From positions 45,733 to 65,919 of the forward strand of contig VHZZ01007600.1 in assembly GCA_009801015.1 (NCBI GenBank): 20,187 nucleotides of DNA, written 5' to 3'. The notes below the pieces were generated by a model, which was not told the DNA's origin, made no database searches, and saw only the letters and a program-made list of their open reading frames with translations. The position numbers and the translations under genes are program-made. This document shows positions 1-8,866 of this stretch, in pieces. How positions within the stretch are numbered: position 1 is the stretch's first letter; each line of letters begins with the position of its first letter. Source of the stretch: Silene noctiflora. Taxonomy: Eukaryota; Streptophyta; Magnoliopsida; Caryophyllales; Caryophyllaceae.

Positions 1-5
1 AAAAA

Positions 6-860
6 CTATGAAAATAATATAATAAGATTCGTGATAAAAAATGTTATCATTAAAATATAGATTTCATATAATTTGCACATTAAAAATTGTGACTTTTTAG
101 CATGTTATGACTCACATTGAAAAATAATTTAGGTGTGATGAATACGTATACACATCGAAATATTAGCATAAGATAGGGTGATTCTATGATTATAAATATG
201 AGACATTATTGGAACTTAGTATCAATCCAAAATATTTTGAGTCTCTTCGGTATGTCTTAGAGAACTTCTAAGAGAGTGTATCAATTTACAATATGATATA
301 TATTTTCTATGTTATATTGAAATGATGTTTACAATTTTTATTTATATTTGGAAAAAAAGTATTCTAAAAAAATTATGAAAATTATATAATTAGATTTGTA
401 ATAAAAAAATGTTATAATTAGTTTATAGATTTCATATCATTTGCACATATTTTAATTATGATGAAAAAAATAGAAAAAAAACACACGAATATTAATAGAT
501 AGTATAATATTTGCACATATTTTAATTATGATAAAAAAAAGTAGAAAAAAACATACGAATATTAATAGATAATATAATATTTGCTCATTATTAAACCGGG
601 TTTGATGTTGAATTAGGTGCGAAAAATACCGTGTACTTCTAAGTAAATTATTTGTCCCACGTTGAAAAATAATGTAGGTGTGATGAAAGTATACTACGTA
701 TAAATAGTTGAATTCTCCACATTAACAGATTATCATAAGGTTGGGTTATCCCATGACTATAAATAAGAGTACCTTGAACTTCGGTATCAATCCAAAAAAT
801 TTAAGTCTCTCAAGTATTGTCTTCGAGAACTCTTACAAGAGTACTTTTTCATTAACAAAG
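6..860 (+). repeat. Two diverged copies of a TATA-bearing repeat unit
   Basis: Segments of 6-300 reappear in the same order in 372-860. Examples are the stretch beginning TATGAAAATAATATAATA near 8 and its relative near 374, the stretch around TTGAAAAATAATTTAGGTG near 117 and its relative near 661, and a TATAAAT-containing stretch near 190 and again near 758, each followed within about 60 bases by GAGTCTCT or AAGTCTCT. Offsets between copies change from about 367 to about 544 because copy two carries extra sequence, including a 70-bp tandem repeat. The TATA-like motifs resemble a core promoter, but no transcript is shown by the sequence. Confidence 0.55.
441..594. repeat. 70-bp tandem repeat, two full units and a partial third
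   Basis: A unit starting TTGCACATATTTTAATTATG at 441 recurs at 511 with few changes, and a shortened third start (TTGCTCATTA) is at 581. The period is 70 bp. It lies inside the second copy of the larger repeat unit and explains part of the spacing difference between the two larger copies. Confidence 0.75.
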
Positions 861-982
861 TGTTTTATGTTTTATTTTATTTGAAAAAGATATTTTAATC
901 ATATATAAACAAAATTAGATATAGGAAGCAAAAATATAACTAACTTAATTACCCCGTTGCAACGCACGGGTGTCAAACTAAT

Positions 983-2314
983 ATGGGATACAAAAGCAAG
1001 CAAAAAGGTCGGAAGACCGCATCAAAACGGGTCAAAACAAGAGGGGAAATATGACTAAATAAGTCTATATCAGGAGGAAATGTTGAAAGGCATGCTGGGA
1101 AGACATGATGTAAAATTTGTTATTTTTTGAGAGTTTGTTAACTTTGGAAATTGTTGGGTAAGGTTGACTGCACTGGTAAAGATCCGATTTGTGTAGCCTG
1201 GTGAACACCTAAGATCCTGAGTTTGCACTTTTGTGTTACTTATTTATGTGCAGTACCTTAGTTATGGTGCTTCACCATATTGATCGCTTCTGAAATAAAT
1301 AGTTTATTATTTCCTCTTCGCACAGAGTAGAATATGGTCTAGATGCTGGACTGCTGGTGTTAAACCTGGATTTTTCATGCGCAGAAGCTGTCAGACATGT
1401 CGTATTTCTGAGTGCTTTTTCCTTGGCTTACTGTTATGTTTTGATGTTGGGATATCTAGTTTTCTCTTCACCTGTATCTTTTTTTTGTTGAAGACTGGCA
1501 ATCTTTATCTTAGATCATTCACTAGTAAAAGGCGTCACTGCTCTTCATTGATTTAATTCCATTTACAATGGAGCTGAAGTCTCCCTATTTTTTAATTTTT
1601 GTTTATGATCGAATATCTAGTATTCTCTTTATCTGTATCTTTGTTTGTTGAAGACCGGCAATCTTTATCTTAATCACTTGCTAGTGAAAAGGCGTTAATG
1701 CTTTTCATTTTTATTTATTTATTTCCATTTGCACTGAGCTGAAGTCTCATTATTATTATTTTTTTTTTTTTAATTTTTGGATTATGATTGACTAAAGGAA
1801 AATGACCGGGTGAATTAGCTACGTTTCCTTTTTTGTCAAGTAGCAATCATTTGATGCACTGTGGTACAATTTTCATTATGGAAACATGATATATTAAATG
1901 TCTTATTAACAAAGGGTTAAGGTTGCACAAATCTGTTCGTCTACCTGGCCGTTTGTTTCGACATGATGCTAGTGTTGTTAATACTTGTGCGAATGTGCAT
2001 GTGTATGTGCGTACCCACGCTCACTTTTAATACTTGTTAAGGGTGCAGTTTTTTCCTTGACATTTCGATGTGTATGGGATTTAATTTTTGCCGTTAAAAG
2101 TTTAATTTGCTAACCACACATGTCATTCGTGGCTCCATTCCCCACTTCCATACAAAGGGCGAATGTGCTCAGAAGTACAGAACACAACTAAATGTAGAGA
2201 CCTGGATTTTATAAACCTTGTACGTACGAGAAATATGTCAATGTAGAATTAGAGAAATTGACAGCTTGTTGGTCGGTCTGTGAATGACTCCTTTTTTTGT
2301 TTGTGAAATTGCAG
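983..2314. other. Gene-free, intron-like stretch
   Basis: No open frame of note lies on either strand. The sequence is T-rich on the + strand, with poly-T runs near 1750-1775, and it ends in a good plant splice acceptor at 2314, so it may be intron sequence of a + strand gene whose earlier exons lie left of the window. A 161-bp tandem duplication sits inside it. No tRNA, rRNA or transposon terminus was recognised. Confidence 0.4.
1452..1791. repeat. Tandem duplication, period about 161 bp
   Basis: Copy one runs from about 1452 to 1612 and copy two from 1613 to about 1791. Both begin ATATCTAG and share, in order, a CTGTATCTTT stretch, GTTGAAGAC followed by GGCAATCTTTATCTTA, an AAAAGGCGT stretch, and GAGCTGAAGTCTC. 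The copies differ by scattered substitutions and by expansion of a T-rich tract in copy two. It lies in intron-like sequence and has no coding content. Confidence 0.75.
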
Positions 2315-2381
2315 ACAACAAAAGCGACGTGAAGCTGAGGAGAGACGATCAAGTGATAGAAAGGCTGATAAGAGAACTTGA
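2315..2381 (+). CDS. Candidate terminal exon of an unidentified host gene (partial)
   Basis: A T-rich tract followed by GAAATTGCAG ends at 2314, a good plant 3' splice site. Translating from 2316, after one base completing a split codon, gives 21 residues and a TGA stop at 2379-2381. The peptide is very hydrophilic, rich in Arg, Lys, Glu and Ser, starting QQKRREAEERR. Such charged tails are common in nuclear and RNA-processing proteins, but the family cannot be named from so short a piece. The following few hundred bases look like a 3' UTR. Upstream exons were not found between the Helitron-like end and this point, so the preceding intron would be at least about 1.3 kb. The exon call is an inference from splice signal, frame and composition; chance is possible. 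Confidence 0.35.
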
Positions 2382-4084
2382 ACAGTGGTGACCGAGTAAT
2401 TCAGAATTTGGTTTAGTTACACTGTCACCTCGACTTTTAAATAGGTGGCGGAGTTGAATGACTAGTAGAATGTGACAGGATTAGCGCGAAGAAGTATAGT
2501 CTTTATCTAAACTTGTAACAACATGCTATGCAGAGTTGGAGATGGCATATAAAACTGGTTTGATGCATCTCTATGTAATGCCTTGTTTAAATGTCATTTG
2601 CTTAAGAGGTAGTCTCAAGTCTGATGTTCCCTGGGAGGAAGAAATTGGCAAGTAGTTCTATTTTACGTTTTGTGCAGGTATTATAAGCTACGAGTATATG
2701 CTATTCAATACGGAGGTCTTGGCGTTGTTACAATTCGATTTAATTCCTATAATTCATGGCAAATAGCTTCATCAACATTTTTTGCTGAAAAGTAATTTGT
2801 ATTTCTCATGAATGAAGTTTCCATACTTTGTCTGGTTGCACCAACTCAGTTCTCATGTTTTTGTTTGTAAATACCATCTGCTTTATTGTGTTGTCTTCAA
2901 GATTGATGATCTGTCTTTGAAGGGGAACTAGTAATTTTGTATGGATTTGGAAGGGGATTCGTAAACAAGTAATCTAGATTTTTTTTTTCTATGGAACTTT
3001 GGGTTCCTCGATTTTACAAGGGAAATGACAATCAATCATTTTAAGTTTCAATTTTTAGAAATTTAGAATTTATACGTTTTAAAGTGGCATAAACAAAATA
3101 CTAGGAACTTTTTATGAGTCTCGTTTATGTAGGTTGCTTTGTTTTGCTATCCTTCTGGACGTTTCATCTTTCAGACCGTGCCATCTTACCTGGGTTTGAT
3201 CACCAAAAAATGCGTACAAGAAAAGAAAAACAAAAACCAAAAGAAAAATTAATTTTTGTTTCACTTGCAAAACATACTACGTATTTCTTCACTAAGCGTA
3301 GTCCATAACCAATGTCAGGAAAATTTCATGTGTCCTCATTACACTTAAAGGCAAACCATCAGGCTTACGGTATACGGTTCTTCCGGAAGACACAAGAATT
3401 TTTCATCAGTTGGGTCATAATTTTTTATACAGAAATTAGGGTTAACCATTTAAAGAATCAAATCCATTCGAATGAGTTAGACATAATTGCTAATATGATC
3501 GGTGTTGTTGCTATAGAAGATTAGGTGTTACAACCTTGGGGAACCGGCGTGGGTCATGCACTAATGCAAAACAAGCCGGTTGAGGTTGTGCTAGTTCAAT
3601 TTCAATAGCTACTTGCCATATCCCATGGCATTTTAGCTACTCATTCCTTATTTCCCCCCTTCTAATTTTATCCTTTATTATCTTCGAAATCTATCTAAAA
3701 AATATTGTCCTCTTTATATAATAGTAAGACAAACATTTGATCATCTGATATGCCCCCTAAATAATGTATTTTATCATCTCCACTCCTTTAATATTGTTTT
3801 TACTCTCTTTAATTCAAGCGGTAGAATAGATTGTTAATTAATTTTTCCGAATCGTCCCAAAATCGAAAACAGACAATAAAATTGAAATGAGCGGTTAAGG
3901 TCAGAGAGAAACCCCCTCTTTCAATCCCCGCCTTTAAGGTCTCCAAATAATATTCTAAGATATTAAAAGAAAACAAATTAAGGATAAATAAGTGGCTCAG
4001 TTAGTTTTGTTTGAATTATTGAGATACTCTGTAAATTGAAAATTTCTTAGGTTTACCCTAACTAACGAAGAATTTATCTTTTTT
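2382..4084. other. Putative 3' UTR then gene-free intergenic DNA
   Basis: The first 450 bases or so, rich in T with several AATGAA and TTTGT-like plant polyadenylation-type elements, fit a 3' UTR of the candidate exon. Beyond about 2900 the sequence is AT-rich with only short chance open frames. One imperfect inverted repeat, CAACCT/AACCGGC at 3532-3549 against GCCGGTT/AGGTTG at 3576-3589, could fold as a bulged hairpin. No recognised gene or complete transposon was seen. Confidence 0.4.
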
Positions 4085-4588
4085 CCCATAAAATTCACGT
4101 GGTACCCCTTAACTTTGTCATTTTTTTACGTGGTACCTAACTTTTTAAGTTTATATACATGATGCTTCTTAAAATCTTCAACTGAGCATAAATCATAGAC
4201 CAAAAATCGGAATTGGCCAAATTTTCTTAAGCAAATCGATTATCTCTTCGAGACTATAATTTGATACTACAAAAATGGACATTCGGAAATTTAAGATCGT
4301 AATTATGGTTGATTTGAGGTTTTCGTAAAAAAAAAACCCTAGAAAACGTCGATAGATAATTTGTTTTTCTCAAATCGTAGATTATGGTGAGATAATCATT
4401 TTTAAAACAAAAATTGGCAGATTCCGAATTTTGGTATAGGAGTTATACTCAATTCAAATTTTGTATAGCGACAAAAAGACCATGTTATGCATGAAAATCA
4501 AACATGAAGGATATCATGTATACAAACTTAAAATATTGGGTACCATGTGCAAAGTGACAAAACTCAAGGGTATCATGTGAATTTTTCC
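4085..4588. mobile_element. Non-autonomous foldback-type element with TIRs of about 75-80 bp
   Basis: The left arm (about 4085-4165) starts around AAAATTCACGTGGTACC and its reverse complement is found at about 4508-4588, ending GTATCATGTGAATTTTT. Both arms carry, in mirrored order, the TTCACGTGG-type start, a GGTACC core, a TTTGTCA core, a second GGTACC, TTTTAAGTTT and TATACATGAT. The arms match over most of their length with scattered differences. There is no coding capacity between them. Long terminal inverted repeats without a gene fit a Mutator-like MITE or foldback element. Both flanks are T-rich, so no convincing target duplication could be read and the exact ends are uncertain. Confidence 0.6.
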
Positions 4589-5036
4589 TTTTCTTTTTCA
4601 CTTGAATTTTTCTTTTTTTTTTTCTTTTTCTTCTTTGGATAATGAGGAAACCCGCAGCCGCTGCTTTTGATGCACACTGGGTAACCCCTCTAGTATACGT
4701 GATAACCTGTAAACCACGCATATGGTCTACCAGGTTAAACACCCGCGATGACAAACTCGAAGTTTAGAAGGCATAGTCTCTTAATGGGAAGTGTTGACAA
4801 TTTCAATCTTTATACTCGTTAGTCGTTAGTGTATAATGATATGATACACCTTAAAACTTTGATTAAATAGAGAAACTAAACAAATGTCCGATTCAGAGAA
4901 TTTATCATATTTAAGTTGTGGAATTTCGTATCAAGTAAAAGTATATGTTATGAGAAAATTTTGGTTAGAATTGATATTGATGCTTACAACAATATGAATT
5001 GTTAGCACATATAATCAACAAACCTTCTTTAATCAA
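4589..5036. other. Gene-free flank between the foldback element and the copia element
   Basis: It begins with a pyrimidine-rich tract (4589-4636, mostly T with C) followed by a GC-richer stretch of about 110 bp (4645-4755) that looks like a remnant of a dispersed repeat, but its family was not identified. The rest, to the target duplication, is AT-rich and featureless. Confidence 0.4.
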
Positions 5037-5041
5037 CAAGT
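5037..5041. repeat. Target site duplication CAAGT, left copy
   Basis: CAAGT directly precedes the left LTR at 5042 and recurs directly after the right LTR at 9789-9793. Five bases is the usual duplication made by Ty1/copia integrase, and this fixes the element ends at 5042 and 9788. Confidence 0.85.
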
Positions 5042-5201
5042 TGTTAAGGAGATAAGAGGGGAATGTGTGATATATTAGGTTTGCCAAAGGAAGGCTTAAA
5101 TAGGTTACAAGCTAAACAATATCCCGTAAATAAGGCTAGGATAATGCTAATAAAGATTACACTCACATAATAATAGCAACAATACAATAACTTCCCTAAT
5201 A
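5042..5201 (-). repeat. Copia 3' LTR (160 bp)
   Basis: It matches 9629-9788 over its full length except two transitions, near 5072 and 5157. Read on the minus strand it begins TATTAGGGAAG directly after the polypurine tract and ends CTTAACA. The start is TA rather than the usual TG. A TATA-like motif CTATTTAAGC lies at 5103-5094. Confidence 0.92.
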
Positions 5202-5207
5202 CCCCCC
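5202..5207 (-). other. Copia polypurine tract
   Basis: On the minus strand six G residues, preceded by TTGA, directly abut the start of the 3' LTR. This is where plus-strand DNA synthesis would be primed during reverse transcription. The pol stop codon TGA (5210-5208) lies immediately upstream, so coding sequence and tract are fused with no spacer. Confidence 0.8.
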
Positions 5208-5940
5208 TCAAGCTGGAGCATATAAATCAAGAGTGCCCAGCTTGCGAAGAAGAGCGTGAAACTGGGTCGTCCCAAGAGCTTTGGTAAGGATATCAGCTAA
5301 CTGATCTTTGGTAGAGACATGGGAAGTCACGATCAAGCCTTCAGTAATAGCGTCACGCACGAAATGACAGTCAATCTCAATATGTTTCGTGCGTTCATGG
5401 AACACGGGATTACGAGCAAGTTGGAGAGCGGACTCACTATCAGAAAAAACTTCCATGGGCCGAGACAAAACAACCCCGAAGTCCAAAAGGAGCCCCTTCA
5501 ACCATTTCAATTCACACAAAATATTTGCCATAGACCGGTATTCAGCTTCCGTAGAGGACAAAGACACCGTGTTTTGGCGACGGGTCTTCCACGAAATGGG
5601 CGAGTCACCAAGAAAAATATACCACCCAGTGACGGAGCGACGAGAGAGAGAGAGCACGCACCCCAATCAGAATCACACCACCCGGATATAGTAAGAGGAC
5701 TATCGGCCCGTAAAAGCAGACCTTGGCCCGGACTCCCTTTGAGATATCGAACAACACGAAGGGCAGCGACCATGTGCTCGATGCGTGGCTGGTGCAAAAA
5801 CTGAGACAAGATGTGGACGACGTAAGATAAGTCAGGTCGAGTGACAAATAGATAAACTAGCCGACCTACTAACCGCCTATAAGATTCAACGTCGGAGAGA
5901 AAATCACCAGTAGTTTCGGCCAATTTATGGTGTTGCTCGA
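5208..5940 (-). pseudogene. Copia pol, RT C-terminal part and RNase H domain
   Basis: Two minus-strand frames together carry the end of RT and the RNase H region. The first (5923-5655 usable) has the SYRRLVGRLVYL-type connection, the TRPDLSYVVH segment and the first RNase H acidic site in CDSDWG (Asp near 5674). The second (about 5645-5208) has SVTGWYIFLG, the catalytic STEAEY (Glu near 5549), and ends with HVSTKDQLADILTKAL typical of plant copia C-termini, stopping at 5210-5208 next to the polypurine tract. The two frames meet in an AG/CT dinucleotide run at about 5642-5654, where repeat slippage would explain the shift. A further frameshift near 5940-5946 separates this part from RT. Confidence 0.88.
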
Positions 5941-6695
5941 TGGGGTAGTAGCGGGCTTGGACCCAAGCAAACCAGTTTTGGAAATAATGTCGAGTGCATA
6001 TTTACGCTGTGATATATAAATGCCTTCGCCACTTCGAGAGACTTCAAGACCCAAAAAATATTTTAATGGGCCCAAATCTTTCATATGAAAACAGTTCCCC
6101 AAATACTCCTTGAATTTTGCAACAGCGGAAGAATCGTTACCAGCAATGACTAAGTCGTCCACATAAATAAGGATAAAAAGACGAACTTCGCCTTGCGAGT
6201 AAGAAAATAACGAGTAATCTGAGTAAGACTGTTTGAAACCATATACCTTAAGAGCGGAAGTGAGCTTAGCAAACCAACATCGCGGAGCCTGTCGGAGACC
6301 ATATAATGATTTCTTGAGACGACACACTTTACCCTCCTTCCCACGATTGAAGCCGGGAGGGAGGCGCATATAAACTTCTTCAGCGAGGTCGCCATGTAAG
6401 AACGCATTATGGACGTCCATTTGGTGTAGCTCCCATTTTTTAATTGCAGCCACAGCGAGAAAAGCACGAATTGTACCCATTTTGACAACCGGAGCAAATG
6501 TCTCTCCGTAATCAAGCCCTTCGACTTGATGATTCCCGAAGACTACAAGGCGGGCTTTGAGACGTTCAACAGTACCATCAGACTTATATTTAATTTTGTA
6601 CACCCATCGACACCCAAGCGCTTTTTTATCAGACGGAAGTTCGGCTAGTTCCCATGTTTCGTTGCGCTCAAGAGCGACAATCTCTGTTGCATTGC
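5940..6695 (-). pseudogene. Copia pol, reverse transcriptase domain
   Basis: This segment copies element RNA into DNA in the cytoplasmic particle. In one minus-strand frame it shows the copia RT hallmarks: RLVVFGNHQVEGLDYGETFAP, QMDVHNAFLHGDL with the motif A Asp near 6417, KSLYGLRQAPRCW, and the catalytic YVDD at 6165-6154, all apparently intact. The frame also continues upstream to about 6690 (NETWEL and CRWVYKIK). It is separated from the integrase frame by a one-base loss near 6681-6687, and from the RNase H frame by a one-base loss in a C/G run near 5941-5946. Family assignment is certain; the domain alone looks functional but cannot be translated as part of one polyprotein. Confidence 0.93.
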
Positions 6696-7540
6696 ATCAC
6701 ACCAATAATTAGGATCATGAATGGCGTCTTTAAAAGACGGTGGTTCCATTCCAGCTGTTATGGCTGCAAGGAAGTCACGGTGTTTGGCAGAAAAAATATT
6801 GCAATTGACATAGTTAGCAAGGGTGTAAGGTGTACCTGAGGATGACGTTGGAGAGCTAGGTGTGCTTGAGGGAGGGGACAGACTGTTTGCGGTGTCAAGT
6901 ACATAACCCGATAGACGAGAATTAAGGAATTTCAATCTCCGACCTTTACCCATTTCGGAATCTGACCCAGGGACAATAGGGACTGTAGCTGCTGGTTCGG
7001 CCTGAGCCGTGGCAGAGGAGGTAGCTTCTGGTTCTGCCTGTGCCGCGGCAGAGGAGGGAGCTGCTGGTTCAGCCTGAGCCGTGGCAGTGGAGGGAGAATC
7101 AGGCCCTGAGCTAGCAGCGGTGGGGGTTTCGAGCAGCCCATCCGTGCCCTGAAATGGCTCATCAGCTGGGATTGTTTCAGGAACAAAAGGCGAGGTAGCT
7201 GTAGTAGTTGGAGTGACAAATGGAAAAACGGACTCATGAAAAATAACATCACGAGATACAAAGAAAGTTTCTGTTTCGAGATCGTAAAGTTTCCATCCCT
7301 TTTTGTTACCAGGATATCCAACAAAAACACTACGACGACTTCGCTTCTCAAACTTGTCCCCACTAGTATGTTGATTATGAGCATACGAAAGACAACCAAA
7401 CACCCGCAGATTCTCATAGGACGGTGCAACCCCATAAAGACACTCATATGGAGTCGAATTGTGAAGCAAAGGTGATGGCGTTCGGTTAATTAAATAAACG
7501 GCGGACAATATACATTCACCCAAAAAGTTTTGGGCAAATT
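6681..7540 (-). pseudogene. Copia pol, integrase C-terminal region and linker to RT
   Basis: The frame opens after a frameshift near 7525-7545 and reads [32 protein letters not shown] and RSVFVGYPGNKKGWKLYDL, the standard C-terminal part of copia integrase. It continues into an Ala-, Pro-, Ser- and Thr-rich linker encoded partly by a 36-bp tandem repeat (6985-7092), then a segment leading toward RT (PPSFKDAIHDPNYWCDAMQ). It is then thrown out of frame near 6681-6687, and the shifted frame would terminate at 6645. The linker region between integrase and RT is variable in copia elements, so its low complexity is not itself a defect. Confidence 0.9.
6985..7092 (-). repeat. 36-bp minisatellite in the copia integrase-RT linker, three units
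   Basis: Three units at 6985-7020, 7021-7056 and 7057-7092 are alike at most positions. Each is a multiple of three and encodes a 12-residue unit of the type AQAEPAAPSSAA, so the repeat number can change without shifting the frame. Confidence 0.85.
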
Positions 7541-8866
7541 GGCGTGAAATCGGAGAGCCCGGGCTGCATTCAAAATATGGCGGTGTTTACGTTCAACCCG
7601 CCCATTTTGTTGCGGAGTACCCACACAAGATGTCTAAAATTTTATACCATTTTGGAAAAAATAACCAGCCATACCATTAAACTCGGTTCCATTATCGCTT
7701 CGCACATTTTTTATAGTTTTAGAAAACTGTGTTTGAACCTTATGAATAAAGCTCATGAACATATCCGTGACCTTAGTTTTGTCAAGCAATAAATAAACCC
7801 AAGTGGCACGGGAATAATCATCCAAAATAGTTAAAAAATATTTCGCACCACAAGAAGAAACAGTACGGTAAGGTCCCCAAAGGTCGCAATGAATTAACTC
7901 AAATCAATCCGATGCACGCTTATTATTCGAAGCAAAACTATCACGATGTTGTTTGGCCAAATGACAAGCATCACACACATTGTCTTTATTGCAAAAACAA
8001 TTACGAAAAGAGGGAATAGTCTTGACCACTTTATCCGACGGATGCCCAAGACGCCTGTGCCAAAGGTCAAATTTCCCTTGTCCAGTCACCGTATGCACCG
8101 TCAATGGCCTTGCCCCCGCAAGAATCCAAAACAATCCGTCCCTCAACTCACCTGCTCCAATCGTCTTCCTCGAAGAAGGGTCCTGAATGAAACAAGTATT
8201 TTTAGTAATTTCAAAAGAAAAAATATTGTCAATTGTAAGTTGTGAAACTGATATTAAGTTGCACTTCAAAGCAGGAACAAATAAGACGCTGCAGAGAGTA
8301 AGAAATTCATTAATATAGACGGAACCCATTACGGAAGCCACAACTTGTTGGCCATTCGGAAGACCAACAGTACGACCCGGAATTTGGATTTGATCCTCCA
8401 AACACGACAAAGTTCCAGTGACGTGATTGGAAGCACCCGTATCAATAATCCATTCATACATACCACTTAGGCGATCCGTATCCAGCAGTGAGTGCGCCGA
8501 GGTGTTCGTAATCACTGCATTTGCACGAACAGAGGGGTCCGAAGCAGTTTTTGAGGAGCTGCTCGAACCTGACCCACCTGATGTCCCACTGTGAGACGCA
8601 CCAGGTCCACGACTTGCAGAACGAGCCCTGTAAACACGGTACTCAGCAATAGTACGGGGCCTATCACCCCACCAATCGGGAAAACGATTAGTTTTAAAGA
8701 AGCATCTAACCGCCTCATGACCACGGGTTTCACAGTAAGAGCAAAGAAGTTTAAGTTTATCAGTTCTTTCCTTATCACGAAGCATTCTCCAATCGGTATT
8801 ACCAGAAGAAGGAGTAGCAAAGATAGCAACATCAGTGGTATTGGGTTGGGTTTCAGCGCGCGCGCA
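7541..8866 (-). pseudogene. Copia gag zinc knuckle, protease and integrase core
   Basis: One minus-strand frame runs from about 8866 to 7541 with only two stops. In order it holds a CCHC zinc knuckle (CSYCETRGHEAVRC, 8743-8702), a Ser/Gly-rich spacer, the aspartic protease active site WIIDTGAS (Asp near 8443), the integrase zinc-binding region with LWHRRLGH (8065-8042) and CDACH (7975-7961), then the integrase core with HCDLWGP just after the first stop, VRSDNGTEF (Asp near 7696) and [14 protein letters not shown]. The D, D, E catalytic set is therefore present. The stops are TGA at 7906-7904 and TAG at 7636-7634; both can arise from an Arg or Gln codon by one C-to-T change. A frameshift in a CG run (8856-8865) splits it from Gag. 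Confidence 0.93.

Larger units (their letters stand above)
1..981 (+). mobile_element. AT-rich repeat block ending in a Helitron-like 3' terminus (partial)
   Basis: No coding sequence is visible. The right end has the layout of a plant Helitron 3' end: a short GC-rich hairpin (CCCGT at 953-957 pairing with ACGGG at 966-970, loop of 8), then 7 bases, then CTAA at 978-981 followed by T. Rolling-circle Helitrons typically end in a hairpin about 10 bases before CTRR and insert between A and T, with no target duplication. The 5' end is not in the window. The body is built of diverged repeats, listed separately. Assignment rests on the terminus alone, so a non-Helitron repeat with a hairpin end remains possible. 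Confidence 0.45.

Noticed and set aside
3114-3524. Two consecutive + strand open frames of 64 and 70 codons
   Set aside because: AT-rich chance frames with no homology recognised and no splice or start context.
5319-5804. Plus-strand open frames of 100-161 codons across the copia RNase H region
   Set aside because: They are antisense shadows of the minus-strand pol frames, which carry the conserved motifs.
6932-7447. Minus-strand open frame of 171 codons in the integrase-RT region
   Set aside because: It is a Leu/Pro-rich alternate frame of the integrase C-terminus and linker; the other frame has the family motifs.
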